Shown here in pieces: positions 1 through 10,584 of a stretch of DNA of 64,000 nucleotides. The translations under genes were made by a program, and so were the position numbers. Source of the stretch: Cricetomys ansorgei (lineage: Eukaryota; Chordata; Mammalia; Rodentia; Nesomyidae); NCBI GenBank assembly GCA_026225945.1, contig JAMJFZ010002549.1, positions 1 to 64,000 on the forward strand, in the 5' to 3' direction. Position 1 is the stretch's first letter; each line of letters starts with the position of its first letter. The notes under the pieces are model-generated. The model saw nothing but the letters and a program-made list of their open reading frames with translations. It made no database searches and was not told the origin of the DNA.

Positions 1-305
1 CAAAATACAAAGCATTACATGATATTACTTCAAAGTGTACTGTTAATCTGCAGTCATTAAAACAGCATCTAACAAAGGAAAGCAGACCTGAACTAAACTA
101 TTATACTTAAGGTAGTACTTGGGGACACGGGAGATGATGTTTTTTTTTTGTTTTTTTTAAATCAAGACCTCAAAAAACACATGATCAAAGGAAACAATAC
201 AATGTGGAAACAAAATACAGAATGGAAAATACTTCAAGTCCATACATGAAACATGAGTTAATACAGATTCAAATAAGGAATTCAAAACTCACTAGTAAAA
301 CCTTT
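1..305. other. AT-rich non-coding stretch, nothing recognised
   Basis: This is AT-rich sequence with short T-runs and A-runs near 140-160. I recognise no repeat family and no coding signal in it. Confidence 0.5.
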
Positions 306-329
306 AATGGGTAGATTACAATTGCAAAA

Positions 330-439
330 CCGGAGTTGCTATGAATGGACAAACAGGCAAGATGGGGTGCTGTCAAGACTGAGCCTCGAGTGTGATCTCT
401 GGAGCCAAGATAGCAGAAGAACTGTTTTCAAAGTTTTTA

Positions 440-440
<1 letters not shown>
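330..440 (+). mobile_element. Possible degraded B3-type SINE ending in a CA tail
   Basis: The stretch just left of the CA run resembles the second half of a B3 SINE (a GAG..GATCTCTGGAGCC block, then a GCAGAAG..AACTG block), and B3 copies typically end in CA repeats, as here. The match is short and diverged, so the family is uncertain. Confidence 0.3.
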
Positions 441-485
<45 letters not shown>

Positions 486-509
486 CTATCTATCTATTTA
501 TTTATTTAT
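441..509. repeat. (CA)22 microsatellite followed by TCTA/TTTA units
   Basis: An uninterrupted CA dinucleotide run covers 441-484, then TCTA units and TTTA units continue to about 509. The 70-codon reading frame through it is an artefact (Thr-His repeat). Confidence 0.95.
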
Positions 510-599
510 ATTAAAATAAAATTTTTAAATGAAGTATACACCAAAATGTAAATTCCTATAGACATAAAACCAGCCAACACTACGTGAGAAAATGGCCAG

Positions 600-1000
600 C
601 ATCACTAGAGCGTAAGGCAATGGTCATCAAGACCACAACCATGCACCACATGACTCCCATTAAGATCAACTATTTTCAAAAAATAGAACAAAAAAGAAAG
701 GAAGTGCTGGTGAGTACATGGAAAAAAATAATGCTTTCCCACTAACACAAATTTAACTACATTTCGGAAGTTCTTCAGTAAATTTAACATGGACCCATTT
801 TTCTGATTCAGCAACCCCACCCACGGATAAACCGCCAAACAAATAACTGGTATGTAAATTCTCGTCAGCCCCTATACTTAGACCAACACTGTTAGATTCG
901 AATCAGGAACAAATTATGCACCCATCAACCGAGTGGACACAGAAATGTGATACGCATAAACAATGGGATACTAGTCTCTCTAATAGGTAGATTATCCACA
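600..1000 (+). mobile_element. Old L1 (L1M-type) 3' portion
   Basis: Ordered motifs match the conserved 3' end of mammalian L1: a block like ACCACAACCATGCACCACAT near 630, AAGTGCTGGTGAGTACATGG near 705, TTCAGCAACCCCACCCAC near 806, and CACCCATCAACCGAGTGGAC near 920 followed by ACAATGGGATA. In the family these encode or follow the last part of ORF2. The copy is full of changes and has no open frame. The right edge is unclear. Confidence 0.7.
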
Positions 1001-1004
1001 TTTT

Positions 1005-2050
1005 GTTTTATGAAGGCAGAAATGCTATTTTTGATAGATGAGAAATAGAGAGGTGAATTAGCAAGTGCTGCCTCTTCCATTGTCTGATAATAGTAAGGAT
1101 TTGTTGCATAATACATCGGCTCTACGATGGAATTAATGACCTCCTCCTGTGCAAAATGTTAATATGTTAAGTGTATACTGTACACAAATGTGCTTTAAAA
1201 TACAATCTCAAACTGCTTCTTTTTACAATAATTTTACGTTTCTAAAGCCTTCCTGTATTATACAAATGCTTAGGCAACCTCCTCCGGTCTATTTTTCAGT
1301 CTGCCTATGGATCCTTGTGGACCCAACATTGTCTGCTAACTTGCTATCCAGTTCTTCCAGCTGAAAAGCAAGATGTCCAAAAGTACTGTTGTTTCAAGTA
1401 TTTTTTTTTTATTAATTGCAGAAAATAGATTAAATGACCCCTATCTTTGGAAGAGATTATGCAAGAAACACTAGAGGATTCTGAGGCAATAAAACAAGGA
1501 AGGATAGACACTGATGAATTGACATCCTGACAGTGACTACTGGGAAAGCAAGTGTAAAAAATATGCTTCAACATTGTCTCAAGTAAGGGGCAAGTAAAGT
1601 GAGATTTTATATATCATTTTTTGTCAGCAATTGGTTGATGGCTGTTTCCAGAAAACAACTTTTGGGCTCTCCTGGCCAGCTGTAGTAGCAGATAGTGAGG
1701 GCTGGGACCTATAGAGGAAAGTCTCAAGGGAATGGTAGCTAGATCTACTACGTTCTGCAGTAGCAAGGCCTTAGAAAGTGTGGATAAGCAAAAACAGTGC
1801 CTATTACACAGGCTGATGCATGCTATGTACCAAGTGGGAATGGTCTGAAGAAGCAGATAGAGCTGTGTGCTTAATCCAGCTCAAATCCTTGTTGTAAGTA
1901 TGCTGGAAAATGGGTCTGTAATGGTCTCATGAGTGATTAAAACATTGCCTTTGTTTATTGAAACCAAATTCCTATTAACGATATTTAATTGTATTTGCAA
2001 AGGACAGTCATCACCTCACGCTTCTCTAGAGGAAGAGAAGACGTAGAATG
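1005..2050. other. Non-repetitive, non-coding stretch
   Basis: About 1 kb in which I recognise no repeat family. Frames are short and on both strands. It could be ancestral intergenic or intronic sequence. Confidence 0.45.
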
Positions 2051-2054
2051 ACTA

Positions 2055-2530
2055 TATATGAAGAGGGGTTTTATTAGTTTGCCCTGCATGATACATGCTA
2101 GGTAGTCCAACAGTAGCCTTCTTCACAATGGAAAGGCTGGGCATCTGGTAGTCATTCAGTTCATAAAGCTGGAGGCCTCAGCAATCACAATTTAGTCCTG
2201 AGAGTCTGGCAGATTCCTTCAGGCCCTTTGCAAGAAGCTGGGTTTGGATCTAAGCAAAGGATGGCGGCGGTGGCAGCAGCAGCAGTGGCAGCAGCAGTGT
2301 CCACAGCATAAATATACTGGACATCTAAAGTGAGGACAGGCAGGGAAAACAATACCTTTTCCTTCCCACCTCCATAGAAGTTGGCCACTTCCAGAAATGC
2401 TATACACTCTGAGGAGGGGTTCCCCTTCAGTAAATCCTTTCAGCAAGTACCTTTACAGACCCGCCCACAGGTATGTCTCTCAGTTGATTCCAAATCCAGC
2501 CAAGCCAACAACTGATGGTAACCACCACAT
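2055..2530 (-). mobile_element. MaLR-like LTR relic, minus strand
   Basis: The right part (2390-2530) holds a recognisable end of a rodent MaLR-type LTR read in reverse: GACCCGCCCACAGGTATGTC, then AGTTGATTCCAAATCCAG and an AACCACCACA terminus. Left of it the similarity is weaker, beginning near a GGTTTTATTAGTTTG block, and an internal GCN/GCA trinucleotide expansion has grown at 2261-2303. Family assignment is from memory of consensus, so the exact subfamily is not given. Confidence 0.45.
2261..2303. repeat. GGC/GCA trinucleotide microsatellite
   Basis: A short imperfect run of GGC, GGT and GCA triplets lies here (2 x GGC, then mainly GCA with GTG interruptions). On the minus strand it gives a short Cys/His or Ala/Thr run in translation that has no coding support. 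Confidence 0.8.
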
Positions 2531-2754
2531 TAGTTTTCTCTTATCCAGTTGTAATGATGCTTGATTTTTCTTTTTTCTTATAAATACAATAAAAATGTGA
2601 TCACAACAGGATCAAGAGGTCTCTAGTGGGATCTGGCATGGAATTAATAATTCATTATTAAAAAGTTTAAGAGGCAATTAATTTATTCCAGTTGCTAAAG
2701 TTATGTGCATATGTGTCTAAATAAATGCTAAAATAATCACCAAAATGATAGAAT

Positions 2755-2865
2755 ATTTATAGAATCCTCATAATTTATCCTGTGGCCTACATGGGCACCT
2801 TCTCTCACATGCATGAACCCACACATACACATAATTAAAAGTAAAATAAATCTTTTAAAGATTAA
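2755..2865 (+). mobile_element. B4/RSINE1 SINE, 3' fragment
   Basis: The text GTGGCCTACATGGGCACC, then a CATGCATG..ACACATACACATAA block and AAAATAAATCTTTTAAA match the 3' half and A-rich tail of a rodent B4/RSINE1 SINE in plus orientation. The tRNA-like head is missing or unrecognisable. Confidence 0.6.
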
Positions 2866-2947
2866 TATTTTAATTTTTATATATTTTAATTAAATGGGAA
2901 CAATAGACTAAGGTTATTGTGAACAAACAGTGAAGAAGTCCCCCACA

Positions 2948-3500
2948 GACACACACACACACAGACATACACATACAGACACACACACACACACATACAC
3001 ACACACACACAGACGTACACATACACACACACGCACACACACACACACATACACAGACACAGACATACACACACACAGACATACACATACAGACACACAC
3101 ACACACATACACACACACACAGACGTACACATACACACACACGCACACACACACACACATACACAGACACAGACATACACACACACAGACATACACATAC
3201 AGACACACACACATACATACACACACACACATACACACACACATACACACACGCATACATACACACACACACACATACACACACACACATACACACACAT
3301 ACATATACACACACACACACACACATACATACACACACACACACACACATACACACATGCATACATACACACACACACATACATACACACACACATACAG
3401 ATACACACACACATACATACACACACACACATACACACACACACATACACACATGCATACATACACACACACACATACACACACACATACACACATGCAT

Positions 3501-3539
<39 letters not shown>

Positions 3540-3540
3540 C
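2948..3540. repeat. CA-rich satellite with a ~110-bp higher-order repeat
   Basis: About 590 bp made of CA with regular CAGA, CATA, CGCA and GACGTA interruptions. Marker AGACATACACATACAGAC occurs at 2963, 3077 and 3187, and AGACGTACAC at 3011 and 3121, so a unit of about 110-114 bp is tandemly duplicated in the left half. The right half is ordered by CATGCATACATAC markers at 3357, 3452, 3494 and 3537. The long Cys-Val (minus) and Thr-His (plus) frames through it are only translations of the repeat. Confidence 0.95.
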
Positions 3541-3544
3541 ATAC

Positions 3545-3895
3545 ATAGTGGCTGAATCCCCTGGAAGAATTCACTGGACACTCTTCATCAGGCTTAAATC
3601 AACAGTAAGCTGCATCAACACCCTTAAAATGCCTCTGGTCAGTGCTTTCTCCAGGGTAGAAATCATGCTCTCTGGTTTCTACTGACTCAATAATCCCTGC
3701 GCTCTGTTCTATCTGACGAGGGCCTGAAGCTAGATGTGTTGTCCTACTTTGACCTGAATATATCCTAACAGTGCGATTTGTAATGAATACCAAACCGCCT
3801 TTCACTCTGAGGATGAACAATGGTTTGAACAGATCAGGTGAGTCTTGTGCATGCAGCATGTCTATGTGACTAGTTCTCAAATAAGAGTCTTGGAT
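3545..3895. other. Non-coding stretch, nothing recognised
   Basis: Complex sequence between the CA array and the LTR-like block. No repeat family or conserved coding frame was recognised. Confidence 0.45.
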
Positions 3896-3899
3896 GCCA

Positions 3900-4185
3900 A
3901 GGTTTCAGTGAGTTCCCCTGGATGACATCATTGCATATGTGTTGTCACATACCTTGGCTGGGGAACAAAGCACAACCCTGTGAAATTCCACTGGGAAAGG
4001 CAGACGTGGAAGTTGACTCTTGGCTTCTCCTGGAAATTGTCTCATAAATCTTTGCCCTTCGGTGGTTTCGATCTTTTTCTTTTCTGTAATAAATCCTAAT
4101 CACAATACAGTAGCATTTCTGGCTCTTGTGAATCCAGAAACCAGAGTTTGATGTCATGAAGAACCAGCATAATCTGGCTGGAAAT
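3900..4185 (+). mobile_element. LTR-like relic (ERVL-class resemblance)
   Basis: The block has the order seen at the 3' end of ERVL-type LTRs: a GGGAACAAAGCACAACCC segment, then CTCCTGGAAATTGTCTCATA, then a poly(A) signal within CTGTAATAAATCC (near 4085), and a CTGGCTCTTGTGAATCC segment. No matching second LTR or internal region was seen. The family and borders are uncertain. Confidence 0.35.
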
Positions 4186-4390
4186 CCCTGTTCCTAGGGA
4201 GTCCTGTGGGGGACTTGACACATAATTGGTCATGGAGCATAGCAAGCCCTTGTCAAGCCAGGCTTCCCCACAAAGGCCTATTTTCCAGGTTTTGATAGGG
4301 ATGGGGTAAGAGTAATGTTGAACTTTGTTGGCTTCTAACCTCATGGAGTTACATGCTTCATTGCTTCATGTTTAGGAAGACACCCTGCCT

Positions 4391-4403
4391 AAAAAAAAAA
4401 AAA
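4391..4403. repeat. A13 homopolymer
   Basis: A run of 13 A bases directly left of a MaLR-like LTR. It may be the tail of an older, unrecognisable retroposon. Confidence 0.8.
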
Positions 4404-4404
4404 G

Positions 4405-4765
4405 CTGGTGTCCTAGTTAACTTCATCTGTTAACATGAAACAGCTTGAGGAGGGAGTCTCAATTGAGGAACTGCACAAATCAGATTGCCTTGCAATCATG
4501 GCTACGATAAGTTGATTTGTCTTCATTGCTGATTGATGCAAGAGATCCCATCCCTAGGCAGATGTTCCTGCACTGTGTAAAAATGATAAGTAAGTGTGAG
4601 TCTTTGAGCAAGCCCAAGTATGAGCCAGCAGTGCTTCTCCATGGTTTCGGCCTTTGGGTTCCTGCTCTGTGATGAGCTGTGACCTGGACATGTGACATGA
4701 AAGAAACCATTCCCACTCCAAGGTTGTTGTTACTCAGAGTGTATCAGGGCAGCAGAGAGGAAATG
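4405..4765 (+). mobile_element. MaLR-type LTR, plus strand
   Basis: It shares the rodent MaLR layout found elsewhere in this window in reverse: CTCAATTGAGGAACTG, GATTGATGCAAGAGATCCCA, CCTAGGCAGATGTTCCTG, GCTTCTCCATGGTTTCGGCC, GATGAGCTGTGACCTGGACA, and a diverged 3' end. The TATA-like and AATAAA positions are eroded. It is one of several copies of the same family, in both orientations. Confidence 0.6.
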
Positions 4766-4784
4766 GGAACAGGCTATGAGTAAT

Positions 4785-4885
4785 AGCGTAAGACACCCTC
4801 ATCTGACTACCCTGTGTAGGCACACTCACACAGATACATGCATACAGATACACATATTAAATAAATTAAATACTTTTAAAATAAT
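4785..4885 (+). mobile_element. B4/RSINE1 SINE, 3' fragment
   Basis: GACACCCTCATCTGACTACC, then a GGCACACTCACACAGATACATG segment split by substitutions, then ATTAAATAAATTAAATAC with an A-rich end, match the 3' part of B4/RSINE1. The head is absent. Confidence 0.55.
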
Positions 4886-4889
4886 GAAA

Positions 4890-6000
4890 AGTAGTATCAT
4901 GTGAAATATACCAGTTGCCAAGCCCTAAGCCTGCTCTTCAAACTTCCTGAATTATGGTTTCCTTTTTTTCTTCTTCTGGTCGACTTTGTTGGCTGCTGTC
5001 CTTCAACAGCCAAATCCACCTGTCCACTGAGGGCGGTCACTACTGTCTTCACCTGTCATGTTAATACGTCTTTCCTTTGTCCTGCTAGCATCTGTGGGAT
5101 TTCACACAGAAGCCACGATCTTCTGCCTCTGGTTCATTCTCCTGAAACCATAGTTTGACAGTCAGTTACTTCTTTTCCATAAGTGTTGTTTCCTCCAACT
5201 CTACCAAAAAGCGAAACAAATGCCAAAATATTTCTGTTTTCATTGCTAAAAATGAATATGACATGGGGTAATTTTTTCACAAACATTGCTTCATGTGATT
5301 TTTCTTCTTCACATATTATAATCACTGTAAATTATCTCTTTGACTCATAAAATCCTGGATTTTTATTGTTTTATCAAACTGTAGGAAATTATCTTCCAAT
5401 GCCATGTCCATTTGATGTCGTCTTCTTTGTTTATATGTTTGGAACCGATTTTGACAGAACAATCTCTTGGCATTTCTACACTCTCATCTCATTGTTAAAT
5501 CTATGGGCAGATTGCTCAATTTCATATAAAATTTTTAATTTAGGCTTTGTTCTATATGGATGTGACTCGTGTTTATAGCAGCGCTGAACACCGCCCACAC
5601 AAAGTCTCTGCACCTGTTCTGGAGGGGAAAAAAGCCAAGCACGTGCCAATTCTTCTCAAAAGCTCTGATTTTCTGTGTTGAATATCATTCTGAAAGTGCT
5701 TTGCTAAGACACCTTGATTCCATTTTTATTACAACCTAATATTTTATCATTCTATAATCACTTTATTGGATTGGTGTAAAATACAAAATTTGAAGACATT
5801 CTCTTTTAAGAAAGCCTCGCTCCAGCCTTCACACACGGTTAGTCAGCATTGTATGTTCTAGACAGTGAAGTGTGATATCAATTGGATGATAACCTCATGC
5901 TCCACGCCACCTCCAATCAACTTGTCTTCAGTTTCTGCATGGTACAATTTCTTAGTGTGCTCAACACCCTGTCCTACAAATCCAAAGAGTGTATGTTTTG
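4890..6000. other. Non-repetitive, non-coding stretch
   Basis: About 1.1 kb without a recognised repeat. Frames are at most 85 codons and show no family. It could hold conserved non-coding sequence, which only a cross-species alignment would show. Confidence 0.45.
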
Positions 6001-6004
6001 CTGA

Positions 6005-6112
6005 AAGGGAAGGAAATGGGGGTAGGGAGGATGAAGGGAGGGAGGCAAAGTGGAAGAAGGAGTAGAACAAGAGAAAATGGAAAAAAGTGAGTAAGGAAAA
6101 AAGAAAAAATAG
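6005..6112 (+). repeat. Purine-rich (G/A) tract
   Basis: About 108 bp that is almost all A and G on the plus strand, first G-rich (GGGAAGGAAATGGGGGTAGG), then A-rich. Such polypurine tracts can adopt triplex structure, but nothing else suggests a function here. Confidence 0.8.
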
Positions 6113-6178
6113 TAAATTTCCAAACTTACATGCCCCTAGTTTGAAGTTGTTTTCTCAAATTCCCTAATCTTTCACCTC

Positions 6179-6179
<1 letters not shown>

Positions 6180-6229
<50 letters not shown>

Positions 6230-6488
6230 ACAGACATACACTCATACATACATATAGGCAAGTATACAGAGACATACTTACACTCATATTACATGCACAC
6301 ACATAACACATTCACACACACAGTCACACATGGACACACCCAAATGCACACACATATACATAATTCACACACTTACATGCAGACAAATGCACACAAACTG
6401 ATACATGCATACACTGTCACACACAAATGTACACAAAAACACATACTCAAAGACTGACACACACCCAAATAGCAATAGATATTCACAT

Positions 6489-6519
<31 letters not shown>

Positions 6520-6545
6520 CACAAACACGCACACACATATGCATA
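6180..6545. repeat. (CA)23 and a degenerate CA-rich tract
   Basis: A pure CA run at 6182-6227 leads into about 320 bp of CA-rich sequence broken by TTA, GAC, TGC and TCA triplets, ending in a second purer run near 6495-6540. Reading frames across it are Thr-His artefacts. Confidence 0.9.
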
Positions 6546-6689
6546 CCCTCACCCTGGGCTACGCACTATTCTGCTTGCTGTAAACAATATACTGGATGTA
6601 TCAGGTCTCCCAAGAGACACATGCCCTCATTACATAGAACATATGTGCTCAGGATGTATGTAGAGATGAACATCATCTACCAGTCAAGG

Positions 6690-6785
6690 ATGAAGGATTC
6701 AAAATCAACCTTGCTGGTACCTTGATTTTGGACTTCCAGACTTCTGAACTGTAAGAAAATCAGATTTTGGTCAGTGATAACTTTA
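6690..6785 (+). mobile_element. MLT1-like LTR 3' end
   Basis: CTTGATTTTGGACTTCCAGA followed by CTTCTGAACTGTAAGAAAAT is the usual 3' block of mammalian MLT1-type MaLR LTRs. The rest of the LTR is not visible. Confidence 0.45.
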
Positions 6786-7079
6786 GAAAACTAAGACAGT
6801 CAAATGATAATCAAATGCACTGGAGTTGTGTTGTTAACCAAAGGAAGAATATTTAACAGAAGTTTAGAACAAGAAACATGTATTTGTCTCACTATGTTTT
6901 CATCCAACCATTTTATTGGGCTAATCCTTTGGGAAAGGTATAAATCTCACTGGCCAGGAGCCAGGCATTCTGGCTCAGAGTAACCATGTATATGGAGGTG
7001 ATGATAGCAATCGTTCTGTTGTATGATGAAGAAATGTTAACATCTATGATTTCTACTTTATCCATTTTTATGTGTGCAT

Positions 7080-7395
7080 TGTGTGCATGTATGTATGCAT
7101 ACATCATGGGCACACTTGTGTTGAACACACTTGTGTGTGCATGCATGTAGAGGTCTGAGAATCATGTCAGGAATGTCTTCTATGTTCTTAACAGACTGAG
7201 AAGCAGGGACTCTCAGTCACACACAGAGTCCCCACCGTGGTTTCCTAGATACCGTTCTAAGGATGCCCTATCTCCACTTCCTATGGCTGTATCAGCAGCC
7301 TGCCATGCCCACCTGGCACTTGATTTTCTAATGATCTGGACTCAAGTCCTTATACTTACTCAACAAGCTTTTTAACTGTTGAGCCTTCCCATACT
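7080..7395 (-). mobile_element. B4-family SINE, minus strand
   Basis: Read in reverse, the block has the layout of the long rodent tRNA-derived SINE: a CA/TG tail at the left (TGTGTGCATGCATGTAGAGG), a diverged middle, then GGACTCAAGTCCTTATACTT and AACTGTTGAGCC at the right, which is the head near the pol III promoter. It is quite diverged. Confidence 0.55.
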
Positions 7396-9165
7396 ACACA
7401 TTTGTGATTTCCTAATTACCATAGCAAGTTCTACATAAAAGTAATGTAATTTGCCATAATTCATAACATGTTGCAATAAAATGTCTCAAAACACACCCTC
7501 AGTTTTCTTAAGAGCAATCCACATTCCTGAAAGAGCATAGCAAATTGCACAAACACCACAGATCCTCTTTTAGACTTCTTAAGTCTGTCTGTCTGTTTTG
7601 CAGAAAAGACAAGTGAGATATTTTATTTGAAATAAATATTAAGAATATTGTACAAACCAAATGGGATAAATGCTCTTTAAGTTAATGTCAATTAACTGTT
7701 TCATCAACTACTTTCTCATAGCAATAAGAAAATAATATTGAGCTTTCAGCAGTTTAAAAATAGCAGCAGGAGTTACATGCTATTTTCCAGGAGAGAAAAA
7801 AAAAAAAAGGCAACTAGTGGCAGATCTGCAATCTGAACCCGAGGTTAGCGCTGAACAGTCGCTGTTCAAATTGGAAATACCAGCTGCTTCCTTTTCAGCA
7901 ATCACTTGAGAGAAAGCAAACACAGAGGAGGGTGCTGAAGAGAGCTGGTAGTGTGGAATTGGCAATCAAGCACACGGCAGAAAACGAATGGATGCAAGTG
8001 ATGCAGGACTTCATCATCCATCACATAACCAGCTCAAACTGCTATTTGTTCTTTTCAACCAGTGAAAAGACAGGCGTCCTTCTCAAGCTTCATACAGAGA
8101 CACAAGTCAAGAGATCAAAAGCCATCCAGATGCAGAAACTATGGCAAGCAATTTATTGAAGCTGTAACTAGAAATCTGCTTGCAATAAGTTGTGTCATTA
8201 ATGAATTTAGATATAGTCAAAGTATACAATTATTTCATATGAACATGAGATACTAGCTGATTTTATTTCCTATTACTGAGGCACGTTACAATTTACTTAT
8301 TGCGTTTTCTGAAAATAGATCATTATTTAAATGTTTTAATTGTTTTAAGTACATTGTGTATTGAGTCTGTCATGTCAAGTCTTACATGAGATCCTCCATT
8401 TCATGTTTCATCAGCTGATGTGGTAAGCACCTTTACATGACATCCCAACAGCAAAATAAAGCAATAGATTATCTCCCAGAATCCTTGCCTCCTGCCTCAA
8501 ACCTATGCATCTGATTCCAAGGGCAAAGCTGCTTGGCTGATTCTTAGGCAAGTCTCAGAATAGAGCTGAATGAGAACAATGTTTTATTGTGCCATGGAAT
8601 GAGGAATGTCCCTCATCTGGCTTTCTTGAACTGATTCTTCTCCCTGTCAGCTACCCTTAAAAGACAATGTTGAGTGTCTTCTTCATAGATGGTCTAGAGA
8701 GTTCAATGTATTTAACAATTAGTTCTTACAGTGTGGCTGCCTTAGTAGCACATGCTCAAATCGAAGTGCATGTTTATCTTCATGCTGCTTCTTAAGTTGC
8801 ACACAAGCCCAGCATCAGGTTTTGCTGCTGAATAAAATTGGAGTATAAATATTGTTTTCATGTATGAAGGACTAAAGCTAATCAGTAACACACTCATTCC
8901 GTACATTCAAGACAACTTGCTAAATCCTCAGTCCAGGCACCTTTGTGAACCACATGTTACACACATGCTGTGCTTGAAGCCTGAGACTATTACCCCATGT
9001 TATAAAGATTCCTCCCTTAGAACTCAATCTGAAGGAGGCACATAGGCAACAATAAGGGAAGTCTAAGGTTATTACTGTGTGTTATACTCTCTACTGAGCT
9101 CATAAATATTGTGCTTATGCCTCACACTTAATTCAGCTTGTTATTATTACCAGTTTCTCTTTTAA
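7396..9165. other. Longest stretch without recognised repeats in the left third
   Basis: About 1.8 kb with no repeat I can name. It has an A12 run at 7797, and several short frames (75 codons or fewer) on the plus strand around 7930-8260 with no recognisable domain. I see no splice-flanked exon that I would defend. Confidence 0.4.
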
Positions 9166-9167
9166 AA

Positions 9168-9361
9168 CAAGGTAAGAGCACTTGCTGCTCTTACAAATTG
9201 ACTGGAGTTCAGTTCCCAGCACCTATGTTCAAGGTGCTTTCAGTAACTCCAGTTTCAAGGGAAATGATACCTTCTTCTGGACTCTAGGGGCACTACACAT
9301 GTGTGTGGAGCACATACATACATGCAGGCAAACATTCATACACATAAAGCAAAATAAACAT

Positions 9362-9365
<4 letters not shown>
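9168..9365 (+). mobile_element. B4/RSINE1 SINE, nearly full length
   Basis: GGTAAGAGCACTTGCTGCTC (head with the A-box region partly missing), GTTCAGTTCCCAGCACC (B box), AACTCCAGTTTCAAGGG, ACCTTCTTCTGGACTC, GGGGCACTACACATGTG and ATACATGCAGGCAAAC follow the RSINE1 order closely, with an A-rich tail. It is followed directly by a TA run that grew from its tail. Confidence 0.85.

Positions 9366-9406
<41 letters not shown>
9366..9406. repeat. (TA)20 microsatellite
   Basis: An uninterrupted TA run of about 41 bp at the 3' tail of the preceding SINE. Fully self-complementary, so able to extrude a cruciform. Confidence 0.95.
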
Positions 9407-9409
<3 letters not shown>

Positions 9410-9533
9410 TAAATTCACCTATAAATTAAGAGATTACAAACTGTCGTTAAAAGCACTGCATAATAAGTACTCAGGGACCAAGGAACAAGCTGGCATCCAA
9501 CCATACAATATGAGTATCTGCATAAAAGTAATA

Positions 9534-10130
9534 TAGTCATGAGCCAATTAATGATGGATTACATTATGAGAAATCACCATTAGACAATTTAATCATGGTT
9601 AAAACATGGTAATATGGACCAAATTGAAACTGTGATGACATAGCCTGCTATGTACCAAGGTTACAAAGTACTTACATTGGTAGTGTCTAGTGTCCTCCGA
9701 GCTGTGAAGAACACAACAGTATGAGATTTGTACAAGAGCAAATGATACAACAAAAAGTGACAGCTAAGTACAAGAAAATGCGAGGCTGCTGCCAATAGAA
9801 CATAGAACACAGCTTTTTAGTAAAGCTTTTAAATACAAAGAGTGCATTTTAGGATAACAGCCAACCACGATAGAGTTGGGACATAGACTAGAGACTGTTT
9901 CCACTGTTAGACATTGTGTGTTTGTGCGTGACTGTATTTCTATGATTTCCCCAAACAACAGCAGGATGTGTTTAAGGCAGCATCACCACCCCTGAGTGAA
10001 TGCGGGGGTCTCTGTGACCACCATAGCCAGCAGAGTAACAGTCTGCACAAGGTAAGAAGGCAGTTTGGGTCAACACCATTTATTAGTAGATATCATCGCC
10101 TGTTGACCAATATAGTCATGATTTGATTGC
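9534..10130 (+). mobile_element. TcMar-Tigger-like DNA transposon relic
   Basis: TAGTCATGAGCCAATTAATG at 9534 followed by ATTATGAGAAATCACCATTA and GACAATTTAATCATGG matches the terminal inverted repeat of a mammalian Tigger-type element, with the TA expected at the insertion site, and a TAGCCTGCTATGTACCAAGG block follows. A possible right end, GTTGACCAATATAGTCATGA, lies near 10102. The middle is not recognised and no transposase frame remains. The left end is better supported than the right. Confidence 0.55.
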
Positions 10131-10134
10131 TTAT

Positions 10135-10580
10135 TGTTATGAAAAATTGTAAAGAACTTAATGCAAGGTACATGGAAACTAGGAGCAGGACAGATTTACC
10201 TTGATAGCTTGTTAATTTTCGTTCTGAACCTTAATTATCTTTTTTAATGCACTCCCTCTAAGAATGGTAGCACATAAAGATGTAAATAGACAAGATCAGG
10301 TAAATTATTTTGGAGAAGAGATCATCTAGCAGGACACTGATCTGGTGCTTTGGCCAGGGGAGCCCTTACTGCGTGCATTAACAAACCCCCTGCATCTATT
10401 CTCTTGGCTTGGATCCTCTGGATTACCACCATGAATACTTATTTTGAATAGCAATCCTAGTGGTGCCCCATGTTACAAACCGATTAACAATGCAGTACTA
10501 AGCATACTACATTGTTAACTTTTAACTTAAAAAGTGCTTAATCAATGTTTATATCTTAAATATACATGCTTATATATTTA
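10135..10580. other. Non-coding stretch, nothing recognised
   Basis: Complex AT-rich sequence between a Tigger relic and an old L1. I see no repeat or gene. Confidence 0.45.
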
Positions 10581-10584
10581 ACAG

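Noticed and set aside
2870..3581. Long reading frames (210-234 codons, minus; 251 codons, plus) around 2.9-3.6 kb
   Set aside because: They are translations of CA/TG dinucleotide repeats (Cys-Val and Thr-His), open in all frames because the repeat has no stop codons.
8731..8770. Possible U6 snRNA pseudogene 5' end (GCCTTAGTAGCACATG)
   Set aside because: Similarity to the U6 start lasts only about 30 bases; the following conserved U6 segment and the T-run are missing.
8960..9015. Possible MIR fragment (TATTACCCCATGTTATAAAG)
   Set aside because: One short motif only; the adjoining MIR core is not visible.
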